Positions 32,809 to 42,029 of a stretch of 64,000 nucleotides of DNA are shown here, piece after piece (positions within the stretch are counted from its first letter, which is position 1; every line of letters starts with the position of its first letter). The stretch is from Arthrobacter crusticola (GTDB taxonomy: Bacteria; Actinomycetota; Actinomycetes; Actinomycetales; Micrococcaceae): assembly GCF_004357995.1 (NCBI RefSeq), contig NZ_SMTK01000002.1, positions 372,001 to 436,000 of the forward strand. The letters run 5' to 3'. Under the pieces are notes generated by a model that was not told where the DNA came from, did not search any database, and saw nothing but the letters and a program-made list of their open reading frames with translations. The translations under genes and the position numbers were made by a program.

Positions 32809-33516
32809 TTAACGGTAAACGTCAGCCAAAGTAGCCCGGGCATCGCGCCGCGACCGCGTCTGACCGATGACGGTCACGGTGCAGGTCAGGACGGCCGAGA
32901 GTGCGATCCCCGCCCACAGGTCGATCTTCAGGGCCGCGGCCCCCGCGACGGCGCCGGCCAGGATGAGGGTGATGGCGGCGGCTCGGCGCACCCAGAAGGG
33001 GCTCTTCCCGCCCGCGATCCTCGAGTCGGAGGCGAGCCCGGTGATGGTGGAGGTCACCACGACCGTGGTGATCTCGGCGACCTTCAGGCGTTTCGCTGTG
33101 GCGGCCTGGATCCCCATCACCAGACCCAGGGCCGACGTCGTGATGCTTCCCAGCGTCTCGTCTTCGGCGACGTCGACAAGGGCCGTGAAGACGGCCAGCG
33201 CGACCATCACCCCTGCCACCGCAGCCAGGGCAGTGGTCGTCCGGCCCGACCAGCCCTCGGGCGCCCGGCGCAGCAGCCGCCCCGCAATGGCTGCCCCCAC
33301 CATGAAGAAGACGAGCGCCAGGGCCGGCCGGAGCACCGGAAGGTCACTGCCGCCGGCGAACGCCATCCCCAGGAGCACGACGTTGCCGGTCATATTGCCG
33401 GTGAACACCCGGTCCAGGCCCAGGTAGCCGACGGCATCGATCACACCGGTGGAGAAGGTCAGCACGAGCATCAACACCAGGTGCAGCCGGTCGGTGGACA
33501 GGGACGTCTTCTTCAT
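32809..33516 (-). CDS. DUF1275 (YoaK-like) membrane protein
   Basis: The 235-residue protein has about six hydrophobic helices and the DUF1275 pattern FSTGVIDAVGYLGLDRVFTG, then NMTGNVVLLGMA early in the chain and VMGIQAATAKRLKVAEITTV later. The ATG at 33516 has GGAGG five bases upstream. It stands upstream of the CPBP protease gene on the same strand. The divergent neighbour is a gamma-glutamyltransferase. Function in the cell is unknown; it may be a transporter. Confidence 0.8.
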   Translation of the reverse strand: MKKTSLSTDRLHLVLMLVLTFSTGVIDAVGYLGLDRVFTGNMTGNVVLLGMAFAGGSDLPVLRPALALVFFMVGAAIAGRLLRRAPEGWSGRTTTALAAVAGVMVALAVFTALVDVAEDETLGSITTSALGLVMGIQAATAKRLKVAEITTVVVTSTITGLASDSRIAGGKSPFWVRRAAAITLILAGAVAGAAALKIDLWAGIALSAVLTCTVTVIGQTRSRRDARATLADVYR

Positions 33517-33677
33517 GCGGTCCTCCAGGGACGTAGCCGGCAGGAATCGGGGGCAGGGGAGCGGGCCCGTCCAGGGTTCGCAGGGGCGGGCTGCGGCGGG
33601 TGGAAGGGCCCCGGTACCGGCCCGGCGGTCCCGCCGGAGCCGATCCGCCTGGCCGGGCACCGGTGCTGCTGATGATC

Positions 33678-33706
33678 TTGTGAGGAATGTATACAAAGCA
33701 TACTGT
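33678..33706. promoter_or_regulatory. AT-rich divergent promoter patch with GTAT/ATAC inverted repeat
   Basis: TTGTGA (33678) and TACTGT (33701) have a 17-base spacing on the plus strand and could be a weak promoter for the gamma-glutamyltransferase gene. GTATACAAAGCATAC (33689-33703) within it forms a short GTAT-N7-ATAC inverted repeat of the kind GntR-family proteins bind. Confidence 0.35.
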
Positions 33707-33789
33707 CGGAGCAGAGAAGATATCCGGTATCAACGGGCCCCGCCGACGGGAGGCCCGTCCACGCCCCGCCCGGGCCGAAAGGCGCATCG

Positions 33790-35592
33790 ATGACGTACAC
33801 ACCGGCGGGGGCCTTCACCACCCGTCCCACCCTGCAGGGCACCTTTGGCATGACCGCCTCCACCCACTGGCTGGCGACGGCCTCCGCGCAGGCTGTCCTG
33901 GAGCGCGGCGGAAACGCCTTCGACGCCGCTGTGGCGGGGGCCTTCGTGCTGCACGTCGTTGAACCGCACCTCAACGGCCCCGGCGGCGACATGACGGGCG
34001 TCTTCACCACCGCCGCGGACTCCACGCCGACCGTGCTCATGGGGCAGGGCCCTGCCCCGGCCGGTGCCACCAGGGAGCACTACCTGGCCGAGGGCCTGGA
34101 GCTGGTGCCTGGGGCGGGGGCGCTGGCCGCGGCGGTGCCCGGGGCCGTCGACGCGTGGCTGCTGCTGCTGCGCGACCACGGCTCGTGGGAACTCGGTGAG
34201 GTGCTGGCCTACGCGATCGGCTACGCGAGGAACGGCCACCCCGTCCTCGCGCGGGTCGGTACCACCATCGCCACCGTCGCCGGGCTGTTCGCCGAGCACT
34301 GGCCCAGCTCGGCCGCGTTGTGGATGCCGGACGGACGGCCGCCCGCCGCGGGGGAAATTATCACCAACGAGGCCTACGCGGGAGTCCTCGACGGGCTCAT
34401 CGGCGCCGGCTCAGGCGCCGCGACCCGCGAGGAGCGGATCGACGCCGCCCGCCGCGAGTGGCGGACCGGGGCCGTGGCGTCGGCGGCGGTGGACTTCCTT
34501 TCCACCCCGCACCGCCACTCGTCCGGGACCGACCACGCCGGAGTGATCACCCGCCGGGACTTCGCCGGCTTCGCGGCCGGATACGAGCCGGCGGTCACCT
34601 ACGCGTTCCGCGGGCACACCATCGCCAAGACCGGACCCTGGGGGCAGGGGCCGGCGCTGCTGCAGACCCTCGCGATCCTGGACGGGCTCCCCGATGACCA
34701 TCTCGACCCCTCAACGGCACTCGGCGCACACACCATTCTCGAGGCCCAGAAGCTCGCAATCGCGGATCGTGAGGCCTACTACGGCGACGCCGCGGTGCCC
34801 CTTGAGTACCTGCTGTCGGAGGAGTATGCGGCGCAGCGCCGGGCCCTGATTGGAGAGAGGGCCTCAACCGAATTCCGTCCCGGCAGCGTGCCCGGACACG
34901 AACCGTTCCTCCCACCGCTGAGAACCGAGTACACCCCGCCGGCGGCCGCCGGAAGGCCCTTCGCCGGGGCGGGGGAACCCACCGTCTCCCGCACCGGGGA
35001 GACCCGCGGAGACACCTGCCACATCGACGTCGTCGACCGCTGGGGGAACATGATTTCGGCGACCCCCAGCGGCGGCTGGCTCCAGTCCTCGCCAGCCATC
35101 CCCGGACTCGGCTTCTGCCTCGGTACCCGCCTGCAGATGACATGGCTCGAGGATGGCGCCCCCTCAACGCTGCGCCCCGGCCGGCGCCCGCGCACCACCC
35201 TGACGCCCACCCTCGTCCTGCGGGACGGTGACCCGGTGGTGGCCCTCGGCTCACCGGGAGGAGACCAGCAGGACCAGTGGCAGCTGCTGTACCTGCTGCG
35301 CACCATCGTCGGGGGCTACACCCCCCAGGAGGCCATTGACGCGCCCTCGCTCCACACCACGTCGATTCCCGGCTCCTTCTGGCCGCGCATCTGGGAACCC
35401 GGTGGAGCGGTCGTCGAGGACCGGCTGGGGGACGGTGTCATTTCAGAACTCGAACGCCGCGGACACACCGTGACCCGGGCGGGGGACTGGGCGCTGGGAC
35501 GGCTCTCCTGCGTCACAGCCGATCCGGCCACCGGGGTCCTCCAGGCGGCGGCCAATCCGCGCGGCGCGCAGGGCTATGCCGCCGGCCGCTGA
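33790..35592 (+). CDS. Gamma-glutamyltransferase-like Ntn hydrolase
   Basis: The 600-residue precursor has the GGT fold: AVLERGGNAFDAAVAGAFVL at the N-terminus, HLNGPGGDM, and Thr409 in RGDTCHIDVVD as the candidate autocleavage and catalytic nucleophile. Later SSPAIPGLGFCLGTRLQM and LGSPGGDQQ match the small subunit. No signal peptide is seen, so it is likely cytoplasmic, as for some actinobacterial GGT-family proteins. The natural substrate could be glutathione-like thiols, gamma-glutamyl amides or cephalosporin-type compounds. ATG 33790 starts at the first conserved residues. Confidence 0.85.
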   Translation: MTYTPAGAFTTRPTLQGTFGMTASTHWLATASAQAVLERGGNAFDAAVAGAFVLHVVEPHLNGPGGDMTGVFTTAADSTPTVLMGQGPAPAGATREHYLAEGLELVPGAGALAAAVPGAVDAWLLLLRDHGSWELGEVLAYAIGYARNGHPVLARVGTTIATVAGLFAEHWPSSAALWMPDGRPPAAGEIITNEAYAGVLDGLIGAGSGAATREERIDAARREWRTGAVASAAVDFLSTPHRHSSGTDHAGVITRRDFAGFAAGYEPAVTYAFRGHTIAKTGPWGQGPALLQTLAILDGLPDDHLDPSTALGAHTILEAQKLAIADREAYYGDAAVPLEYLLSEEYAAQRRALIGERASTEFRPGSVPGHEPFLPPLRTEYTPPAAAGRPFAGAGEPTVSRTGETRGDTCHIDVVDRWGNMISATPSGGWLQSSPAIPGLGFCLGTRLQMTWLEDGAPSTLRPGRRPRTTLTPTLVLRDGDPVVALGSPGGDQQDQWQLLYLLRTIVGGYTPQEAIDAPSLHTTSIPGSFWPRIWEPGGAVVEDRLGDGVISELERRGHTVTRAGDWALGRLSCVTADPATGVLQAAANPRGAQGYAAGR

Positions 35593-35656
35593 CCGGCCAC
35601 ACCCACGCGCCGTTCCGTGGACCACTCCGGGCAGGGCCCGCCGCCGGCTGACCGCC

Positions 35657-36910
35657 CTAGAGGAAGGGACGGAGCGGCGCGAGCACCGTTTCGCTGAACC
35701 GCGCCACGACGTGCCGGCTCTCCCACTCCTCAAGCGTGAGCAGGCGGGTGTTCGAGCTGTCGATCTCGAAGATCTGTTCCATGGTGCGGGCCAGGTCCTT
35801 GTCGAAGATTTCGAGGTTGGTCTCGTAGTTTCCGGTCAGGCTCAGCCTGTCGATGTTCGCAGTGCCCACCGTTGACCATTCGCCGTCCACCGTCGCGGTC
35901 TTGGCGTGGATCATGGCGTTCTGGTACAGCAGGACCTGCACCCCGCAGCGCAGCATCGAGGAGTAGAACCCGCGTGAGAGGCAGTCGGCAACCACGTGGT
36001 TCGAGTCCTCGGGCAGGATCACGCGCACGTCGACGCCGCGCTGGCTCGCCCGCAGCAGCGCGTCCATAATCTGCTGGTCGGGGATGAAGTAGGCGGTGGT
36101 GATGTAGATGGAGCGCGTGGCGCGGTTGATCGCATCGAGGTAGACCCCGCGGATGGGGAACACGAGGTTCGCCGGGATGTTGTTGACGGCCCGGATCCTC
36201 GGCTCCCAGAAACCGGCGCTGGTGTCGGCCATTTTCGCCTGCCGCTTGGCGCTCAGGTTCCATACGCTCACGAAGGCCTGGCGCAGTTCCCACACCGACG
36301 GCCCGGTGATTTCCAGGTGCGTATCGCGCCACTTGGTGGCGTACAGGGACCCGATGTTGTATCCGCCGACGAAGCCGATGGTGTCATCGACCACCATCAG
36401 TTTCCGGTGGTCAAGGCCGGTGCCCCGGATGTTGGTGAACAGCACCGAGGGGCGCAGGACCGGAAACCGGAACACGTGGACGTCCGGGTGGAACCGGTAG
36501 AACGAGGGGCGCACCACGAGGTTGGCGAAGCCGTCGTAGATCACATGGACCTTGACGCCGCGGGCCGCCGCGGCGTTGACGGCATCACGGAAACGCCGCC
36601 CCACCGCGTCGCCCTTCCAGATGTAGGTCTCAAGCAGGATCTCGTGCTCGGCCTTCTCAATAGCCTCGATCATCGCGTTGAAGAGATCTTCACCATAGGT
36701 GTAGACGGTCGTCGTCGACTCGCTGATCGTCGTGGTGAAGGTACCGGGCCGGGGGAAGCCCTCCCGGGTCCGGCGGATGCGTTTCTGCACGGCGTCGATC
36801 AGGACGGCGGTGGCGATGACGGCTGCCTGGACGCCGAAGAAAAGAAGGGCCGCGCGGCGGAGGGCGGTTGTGGCAAACTCCATCACAACCCTGTGGTTCA
36901 GCGAGTCCAT
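35657..36910 (-). CDS. Phospholipase D-like / cardiolipin synthase family protein
   Basis: The 417-residue protein has an N-terminal hydrophobic helix (about 14-36) and two HKD motifs, HRKLMVVDDTIGFVGG and HAKTATVDGEWSTVGT. The spacing and lengths match bacterial cardiolipin synthases of the PLD type. It probably joins two phosphatidylglycerols to make cardiolipin at the inner membrane. It is convergent with the gamma-glutamyltransferase and has no operon partner. Close PLD relatives with other substrates cannot be excluded. Confidence 0.85.
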   Translation of the reverse strand: MDSLNHRVVMEFATTALRRAALLFFGVQAAVIATAVLIDAVQKRIRRTREGFPRPGTFTTTISESTTTVYTYGEDLFNAMIEAIEKAEHEILLETYIWKGDAVGRRFRDAVNAAAARGVKVHVIYDGFANLVVRPSFYRFHPDVHVFRFPVLRPSVLFTNIRGTGLDHRKLMVVDDTIGFVGGYNIGSLYATKWRDTHLEITGPSVWELRQAFVSVWNLSAKRQAKMADTSAGFWEPRIRAVNNIPANLVFPIRGVYLDAINRATRSIYITTAYFIPDQQIMDALLRASQRGVDVRVILPEDSNHVVADCLSRGFYSSMLRCGVQVLLYQNAMIHAKTATVDGEWSTVGTANIDRLSLTGNYETNLEIFDKDLARTMEQIFEIDSSNTRLLTLEEWESRHVVARFSETVLAPLRPFL

Positions 36911-36975
36911 GACTAGAGCCTATCGTCCGCGCGGCCCTGTTCATGCGCGCGCACCGGAGCGCCCCGGCGCAGGCG

Positions 36976-37719
36976 TTAGTGTGCCCCGACCAGGCGGGCC
37001 TCCGCTGTGGCCTTCGCCACTCCATTGGTCCACGCGTAGCCATGCCCGGGCAGGACGACCTCGGCTCCGGTGCCCTCGAGCGCGTCGAGGGAGGCGAGGG
37101 CAGCGGCGGTGTTTGCGGTCGCGGCCCGGGCGACGATCTGCGGGCCCCTCCTGCCGGTGTACGGGTCAAGGGTCACCAGCGCGTCGCCGCTGATCAGCAC
37201 TCCCCGCTCGGGAAAGGACAGCGCACAGTGGCCCAGGGTGTGCCCGGGGGAGGGGACGAGGACGGGGTTTCCCGGCAGGGCCGCGGCACTGGCGGAGGTC
37301 AACGGCTCAAGTTTTTTCACCCCGCGCACCTTGAAGGCACCGGCGGCCGTCATGCGGGCCAGCACCGGGACCGCACGGGGATACCGCACCGGGTACACCA
37401 GCGGCGTCCTCTCCCGCTGGTACCGGTAGGGGTGGGCTGCGATGTACGCGTCGTCCACGTGGCCGTAGACGGGGATCCCGTGCTGGCTCCGCAGGTATTC
37501 GGCGAACCCTACGTGGTCGAAATGGCCATGGGTGAGCACCACGGCCTGCACGTCGACGAGGCTCCTGCCCAGGCTGCTCAGCGCGCCAATGAACTTCCGC
37601 CGCGTGCCCGGCAGCCCGGCGTCGACAAGGAGCAGCCCCCCGCCGTCCTCGACCAGATAGCAGTTGGTGTGCGCGTGGGTAATGCGGTGGATCCCGTCGG
37701 CGACATTCGGCGTGAACAT
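36976..37719 (-). CDS. MBL-fold metallo-hydrolase
   Basis: The 247-residue protein has the metallo-beta-lactamase dinuclear zinc motif THGHFDHVGFAEYL, a further His in PSPGHTLGHCAL, Asp in LISGDALV and His in VLPGHGYAW. It starts MFTPNVADGIHRITHAHTNC and is cytoplasmic. It belongs to the large group with glyoxalase II- and lactonase-like members; the substrate cannot be chosen from sequence alone. The ATG at 37719 has GGGAGGA upstream. Confidence 0.85.
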   Translation of the reverse strand: MFTPNVADGIHRITHAHTNCYLVEDGGGLLLVDAGLPGTRRKFIGALSSLGRSLVDVQAVVLTHGHFDHVGFAEYLRSQHGIPVYGHVDDAYIAAHPYRYQRERTPLVYPVRYPRAVPVLARMTAAGAFKVRGVKKLEPLTSASAAALPGNPVLVPSPGHTLGHCALSFPERGVLISGDALVTLDPYTGRRGPQIVARAATANTAAALASLDALEGTGAEVVLPGHGYAWTNGVAKATAEARLVGAH

Positions 37720-37930
37720 GGCGGATCCTCCCTGGGGCAAGCCGGAAAATTCTAGCCAAGCAGTGCAAGGGGGAGTTCCGCAAGGAGCTTTCTTTCCAAA
37801 CCCGGGCTTGCCCGATACGTTGGAGGTGTAGTCGATTTCACGCCGATGTGCCGGTGCGGGGCGCCGGCTGCCCGGTCCTTCCGAAGGCGGATGCCCCATG
37901 ACGGCGCGAGTCCAGAAGCGGTAGGGTCCG

Positions 37931-38191
37931 GTGATCAGCGAAAGGGACCAGCAGCGCCGCACCTGTGCGGCTTTCCGGCAGACGAGCCTGAGCCTGTACG
38001 AGCTGTGGCTCCGCTATGTCGGGCTTGGGGGAAACGCCGGCGAGGAGGAAGTGGACGCCTACCTCTACAGCTCGCTGCTGCTTCCGGCCTTCGAGCGGGA
38101 CATGCTCGCCCACGCGGTGAACGAATTCATCGCCGAACAACCTGCTCCGCCGCGCGCGCCCTACAGCGGGGAGGGTCGCGGAGGGTCCTGA
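37931..38191 (+). CDS. Small hypothetical protein, GTG start
   Basis: The 86-residue product (MISERDQQRRTCAAFRQTSL at the start) has two helices, one with LYELWLRYVGLGGNAGEEEV and one with FERDMLAHAVNEFIAEQ. It looks soluble with a hydrophobic face. The GTG at 37931 has TAGGG nearby. It lies 48 bases upstream of the small protein at 38240 on the same strand, so they may be co-transcribed. No function is known. Confidence 0.5.
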   Translation: MISERDQQRRTCAAFRQTSLSLYELWLRYVGLGGNAGEEEVDAYLYSSLLLPAFERDMLAHAVNEFIAEQPAPPRAPYSGEGRGGS

Positions 38192-38239
38192 TCGGCTGAT
38201 AAGTTCGAGGACCAACCCCTGTTACGTGAAAGGGCGGCC

Positions 38240-38482
38240 ATGTCCGAATCCAGCCCCAGCCCCATCAAGCAGATCATGATCGCTGCAGCAGACCTCGAAC
38301 AAGCCGAGTTCGAGCGCGACCGGGTGGCCCTGCTGTACCGGGATCTGGTGCTTCAGGCCTTCGGGGCGGGGGAGGAGCCCGCGGCGCTGGCCGAGGCCAC
38401 CGGGATCCCCGAAGCCGAACTTCTGCGGATCTCCGCCCTCGTGACCCCCGCCGGACGCGGCCGGGAGACCCTTCCCCGCTAG
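38240..38482 (+). CDS. Small protein paralogous to the gene at 11688
   Basis: The 80-residue product contains IMIAAADLEQAEFERDRVAL and GEEPAALAEATGIPEAELLR, which align with the 74-residue product at 11688-11912. The second block resembles a helix-turn-helix. ATG 38240 is preceded by GAAAGGGCGG. The pair of paralogues within one window suggests a small family in this genome. Function is unknown. Confidence 0.6.
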   Translation: MSESSPSPIKQIMIAAADLEQAEFERDRVALLYRDLVLQAFGAGEEPAALAEATGIPEAELLRISALVTPAGRGRETLPR

Positions 38483-38569
38483 CCCCGGCCGCCTGGACCC
38501 GGCTGAGTCGGTCCTTCCACGGGCGGCGGCCCGCCGGAGCACCGCCCCACGGGCGGAAGCCCCGGCTGC

Positions 38570-39517
38570 CTATCCCTTGTTGCCCGTGGTGGCGATGCCC
38601 TCGACGAAGTGCCGCTGGCCGATGAAGAAGAGGATGATCATCGGCACGGTGGTGATCACACTCGCCGTCACGACCAGTTCCCAGTGCCAGTCCCCGCCGA
38701 ACCCGAACTGATCGAGCAGGGCCTTCAGCCCGCGGGGAACCGTGAAGGTCGAACTGTCCCGCAGATAGATCAGGGGGCGCATCAGGTCGGTCCAGGCCGC
38801 CTGGAACTCGAAGAGCAGGGTGACGACGAGGGCGGGCTTGCACAGCGGCAGCGCAATGCGCGAGAACATGTGCCAGTTGTTCGCCCCGTCCACGCGGGCG
38901 GCCTCGAACAGCTCGCGGGGCAGTCCCAGGAAGAACTGGCGCAGCAGGAAGATGTAGAACGCGCTGCCGAAGAGGTTGCCTGCCCACAGCGGGGTGAGCG
39001 TGCCGACCTGACCCAGGCTGTTCCAGATCAGGAAGGTCGGGATCATGGTGACCGCGCCGGGGAGCATCATGGTGGCCAGGACCAGGCCGAACAGCACGTT
39101 GCGGCCCCGGAACCGGAAGAAGGCGAAGCCCCACGCCACCAGCGCACTGGAGATGGTGACGGTGGTGGCGGCGAGCACCGTGACGAGCACGGTGTTGCCA
39201 AGCCACAGCGCGAGCGGAGCCTCCTGCCAGACGGTCAGGTAGTTCTCGAACGTGAACGTCTTCGGGATCAGCCGGTTGTCGAAGACCTCGGAGCGCGGCT
39301 TGAAGGAGGCACTGATCAGCCACAGCAGCGGATAGGTGAAGACGACCGTCGCGGCGCCCAGCGCCAGCCAGGTGAGCACCCGGGCCACGGGGCTGCGGCG
39401 GGTCCGCCCTGGACCGGTGCGCCGCGGCGCCGGCGTCACCGCCGCGGGAGCACCGTCGGCGGGGCGAACCGGCGCGACCGGCGGCAGCTGGGACGGACCG
39501 GCCTGGAGATCAGCCAT
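38570..39517 (-). CDS. Carbohydrate ABC transporter permease (MalG type)
   Basis: This 315-residue integral membrane protein has six helices after a Pro-rich N-terminus and the EAA loop FEAARVDGANNWHMFSRIAL that contacts the ATPase. It is the second permease of a sugar importer, with its start overlapping the stop of the first permease by 8 bases. It lies last in the operon SBP-permease-permease. No ATPase gene is adjacent, so a shared MsiK-like ATPase elsewhere must energise it. The sugar is unknown. Confidence 0.88.
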   Translation of the reverse strand: MADLQAGPSQLPPVAPVRPADGAPAAVTPAPRRTGPGRTRRSPVARVLTWLALGAATVVFTYPLLWLISASFKPRSEVFDNRLIPKTFTFENYLTVWQEAPLALWLGNTVLVTVLAATTVTISSALVAWGFAFFRFRGRNVLFGLVLATMMLPGAVTMIPTFLIWNSLGQVGTLTPLWAGNLFGSAFYIFLLRQFFLGLPRELFEAARVDGANNWHMFSRIALPLCKPALVVTLLFEFQAAWTDLMRPLIYLRDSSTFTVPRGLKALLDQFGFGGDWHWELVVTASVITTVPMIILFFIGQRHFVEGIATTGNKG

Positions 39518-40481
39518 CGTTGTTCCCGCTTTCGTAGTAGACGAACCTCCGGCTGACGACCATCTGGATCACCGTGACGATCAGGACGATGACGAACAGC
39601 ACCCAGGCCATGGCCGACGCGTAGCCCATGTGAAGGAATTCGAAGGCCTGCTGGAACAGGTAGATCGAATAGAACAGGGCGGCGTCGTTGCTGTAGGTGG
39701 TGTTGCCCGAGCCGAAGAACGCCGTATACGCCTCGGTGAAGGTCTGGAACCCGGCGATCGTGTTGATGATGACGAGGAAGAACAGGCTTCCGCTGATCAT
39801 CGGCAGGGTGATGCTGCGGGTGACCTGGAAGCTGTTGGCGCCGTCGACCTTTGCCGAGTCGTAGAGTTCCTGCGGCACATCGCGCAGCGCCGCCAGCAGG
39901 ATGATCACCGAGGACCCCAGGGTCCACAGGCTCATCAGGATGAGCCCGGGCTTGATCCAGGACGGGTCGGTGGTCCACGCCGGACCATCGATGCCAAACC
40001 AGCCGAGGAACCCGTTGACCAGGCCGTTCTGCCCGTTGAACAGGAGCAGCACCAGGATGCCGATGGCCACCGGAGGTGTCATCTTCGGCAGGTAGAAGAC
40101 GGTCCGGAAGAACCCGGAGGAGCGCCCTGCCCGGTTCAGCAGCAGCGCCAGCAGCAGCGACACCACCACGTGCGCCGGCACCGAGATGGCGGTGTAGATG
40201 AAGGTGTTGCGCAGCGACAGGGCGGTCTTGGGGTCCTCGAACAGTTCGGCATAGTTGGAGGTGCCCACGAAGTTCGGGCTGTTGATCACGTCGTAGTCGG
40301 TCAGCGACAGGTAGGCGCTGTAAATCACCGGCCAGAGCGTGAAGATGAGGAAGCCGGCGATCCACGGGCTGATGAACAGCAGGGCGGCGCGCCGGGCGCG
40401 GCGGCGGTTCCGCCGCTGGCCCGGCCGGAGCACCGGCTTAGCGGCCCGAGGACCCCGCAGCGGGGCGGCCTGCGAGCTCAT
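39510..40481 (-). CDS. Carbohydrate ABC transporter permease (MalF type)
   Basis: The 323-residue protein begins with a basic stretch and then SPWIAGFLIFTLWPVIYSAY, the typical first helix of MalF-type sugar permeases. The EAA loop is LYDSAKVDGANSFQVTRSIT. It is the first of two permeases; 3 bases separate it from the solute-binding protein stop upstream, and its own stop lies inside the next gene. Together these form the membrane channel of the importer. Substrate is not identifiable. Confidence 0.88.
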   Translation of the reverse strand: MSSQAAPLRGPRAAKPVLRPGQRRNRRRARRAALLFISPWIAGFLIFTLWPVIYSAYLSLTDYDVINSPNFVGTSNYAELFEDPKTALSLRNTFIYTAISVPAHVVVSLLLALLLNRAGRSSGFFRTVFYLPKMTPPVAIGILVLLLFNGQNGLVNGFLGWFGIDGPAWTTDPSWIKPGLILMSLWTLGSSVIILLAALRDVPQELYDSAKVDGANSFQVTRSITLPMISGSLFFLVIINTIAGFQTFTEAYTAFFGSGNTTYSNDAALFYSIYLFQQAFEFLHMGYASAMAWVLFVIVLIVTVIQMVVSRRFVYYESGNNDG

Positions 40482-40484
40482 CTG

Positions 40485-41861
40485 CTATTCCTCGTCCCAG
40501 GAGCTCCAGGCTTCGTCAAGAGCCTGCTGGGCCTCCTCCTGCGCCTGGTCGAGGGCGGCCTGAGGTTCCTGCTGACCGTTGAGCACCCGGTTCACCGCGT
40601 CCTGCCACGCCGTCTCGAATTCGGCGTCGGCGGGGCTGGCCGGCAGGGCGAAGGACGCCTCGTTGGCCTCGTAAGAAGCCTCGATGGCCGCGTCCCACTT
40701 GGGGTCGGAGCCCACCTTGACGAACTCTTCCCTGATCCGCTCGTCGGCGGCCTGGTTGCCGGTGAACAGTCCCGTGAACGGCTTGCCTTCCTCGGCGCGG
40801 ATATCGGCGCGTGCGGAGGCGGCCTCCATCCAGGTGTCGACCTTGGTCATGTGCTCGATGAACCGGCAGGCGGCCTCGGGGTTCGAGCTTCCCTTGGGGA
40901 TGGCCCAGGCCGACCCGCTGGAGTAGCTCATGGTCTTGCCCGAGGTGTCCTTCAGGGTGGTGAACGCCATGGGGGCATCCGGCGAGACGTCGTTGAGGAT
41001 GTTGACGTACCACTGCTCCATGGGCATCGCCCCGAGCGTGTTCGAGGCGAACTGGTTGCCCTCCCCGAAGAAGTCGGCCGAGTCGCGGAACGCCTTGACG
41101 GCGCTGAAGCCGCCCTGCTTCTCATAGATCTCGGCAGCGAACTCGAGGGCCTCAACGACGGCGGGGTCGTTGAGCTGGGCCTTGCGTCCGTCCGCGGAGA
41201 TGATGTCGGCACCGTTGGCTTTGGCCCAGATGGGAAGGAATTCCGGCAGCTTGGTGTCGTAGCCAATGACGCTCAGCTTGCCCTCGTTGCGCACCAGTTT
41301 GTCGGTGGCCGTGCGGATTCCGTCCCAGTCGGAGCCGTCGATGTCCTCGACGCTGAGGCCCTGTTCCTCGAGCAGGGCCGAATTGCCCATGACGATCTGC
41401 ACCTGGTTGAACTCGGGCACTCCGTAGACTTCGTCCTCGAAGGTCACCTGGCTCATCGCCGCCGCCCGGAAATGGTCGACCTGAATGCCGTGGGAGTTGA
41501 TGCATTCGTTCAGGGGCATGATCGCCCCGCGGGAGGCGAAGGTCCCAAGCTGGTTCCGGTTGGCGTAGATCAGGGCGGGCGGTTCCCCGGAGGCGACGGC
41601 GGAGAGAAACTGCTGGATGTCCAGGTCGCCTTCGACCAGGCTCACCTTCACGCCGTCGAGGTTCTCCTCGGCCGACTTCACGCGCGTCTCGCCGATCTCG
41701 TCGGTCGCGCCGAAGCCCATGATGTTCAGCTCCCCGGAGACCTCGGCCTCCGGATCGAACTGGCTGTCTTCGGCCGTCTGGGAGCCGCCCGTACCGGTGG
41801 CGCACGCCGAGAGTGTCAGCCCCAAGGCTGCCGCAATGGCCAGTGACTTTCGAGTCTTCAT
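40485..41861 (-). CDS. Sugar ABC transporter solute-binding lipoprotein
   Basis: The 458-residue precursor has a lipoprotein signal (MKTRKSLAIAAALGLTLSAC, acylated Cys at 20). A family 1-type solute-binding fold follows: NIMGFGATDE early and the segment GKTMSYSSGSAWAIPKGSS later. It captures a sugar or oligosaccharide outside the cell for the two permeases downstream. ATG 41861 has AAGGGG before it. The C-terminal 30 residues are very rich in Glu, Gln and Ala and may be a flexible helix. Confidence 0.88.
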   Translation of the reverse strand: MKTRKSLAIAAALGLTLSACATGTGGSQTAEDSQFDPEAEVSGELNIMGFGATDEIGETRVKSAEENLDGVKVSLVEGDLDIQQFLSAVASGEPPALIYANRNQLGTFASRGAIMPLNECINSHGIQVDHFRAAAMSQVTFEDEVYGVPEFNQVQIVMGNSALLEEQGLSVEDIDGSDWDGIRTATDKLVRNEGKLSVIGYDTKLPEFLPIWAKANGADIISADGRKAQLNDPAVVEALEFAAEIYEKQGGFSAVKAFRDSADFFGEGNQFASNTLGAMPMEQWYVNILNDVSPDAPMAFTTLKDTSGKTMSYSSGSAWAIPKGSSNPEAACRFIEHMTKVDTWMEAASARADIRAEEGKPFTGLFTGNQAADERIREEFVKVGSDPKWDAAIEASYEANEASFALPASPADAEFETAWQDAVNRVLNGQQEPQAALDQAQEEAQQALDEAWSSWDEE

Positions 41862-42029
41862 ACCCGCCCCTTCGCTTCGAACGTCCCGGATCGCTCGAGG
41901 AGTGGGTTTTCAACCTCCGGTCGACGCGGGACTACCGTGTGGAGTCAGCATAAGCACTTCTCCCCGAAATACCTAAGGCAGCTTACTGTCAGCAGGCTTG
42001 GCGTGTGCACCGGTCCGGCGGGTGGGCGG

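Noticed and set aside
35593..35656. Hairpin between the gamma-glutamyltransferase and PLD-like genes
   Set aside because: The GGCC-based stem is short and poorly defined; nothing better than chance for this GC content.
37846..38199. Alternative overlapping frame covering the small gene at 37931
   Set aside because: Its translation is Arg/Pro/Ala-rich without helices, and the GTG-started frame at 37931 has better composition.
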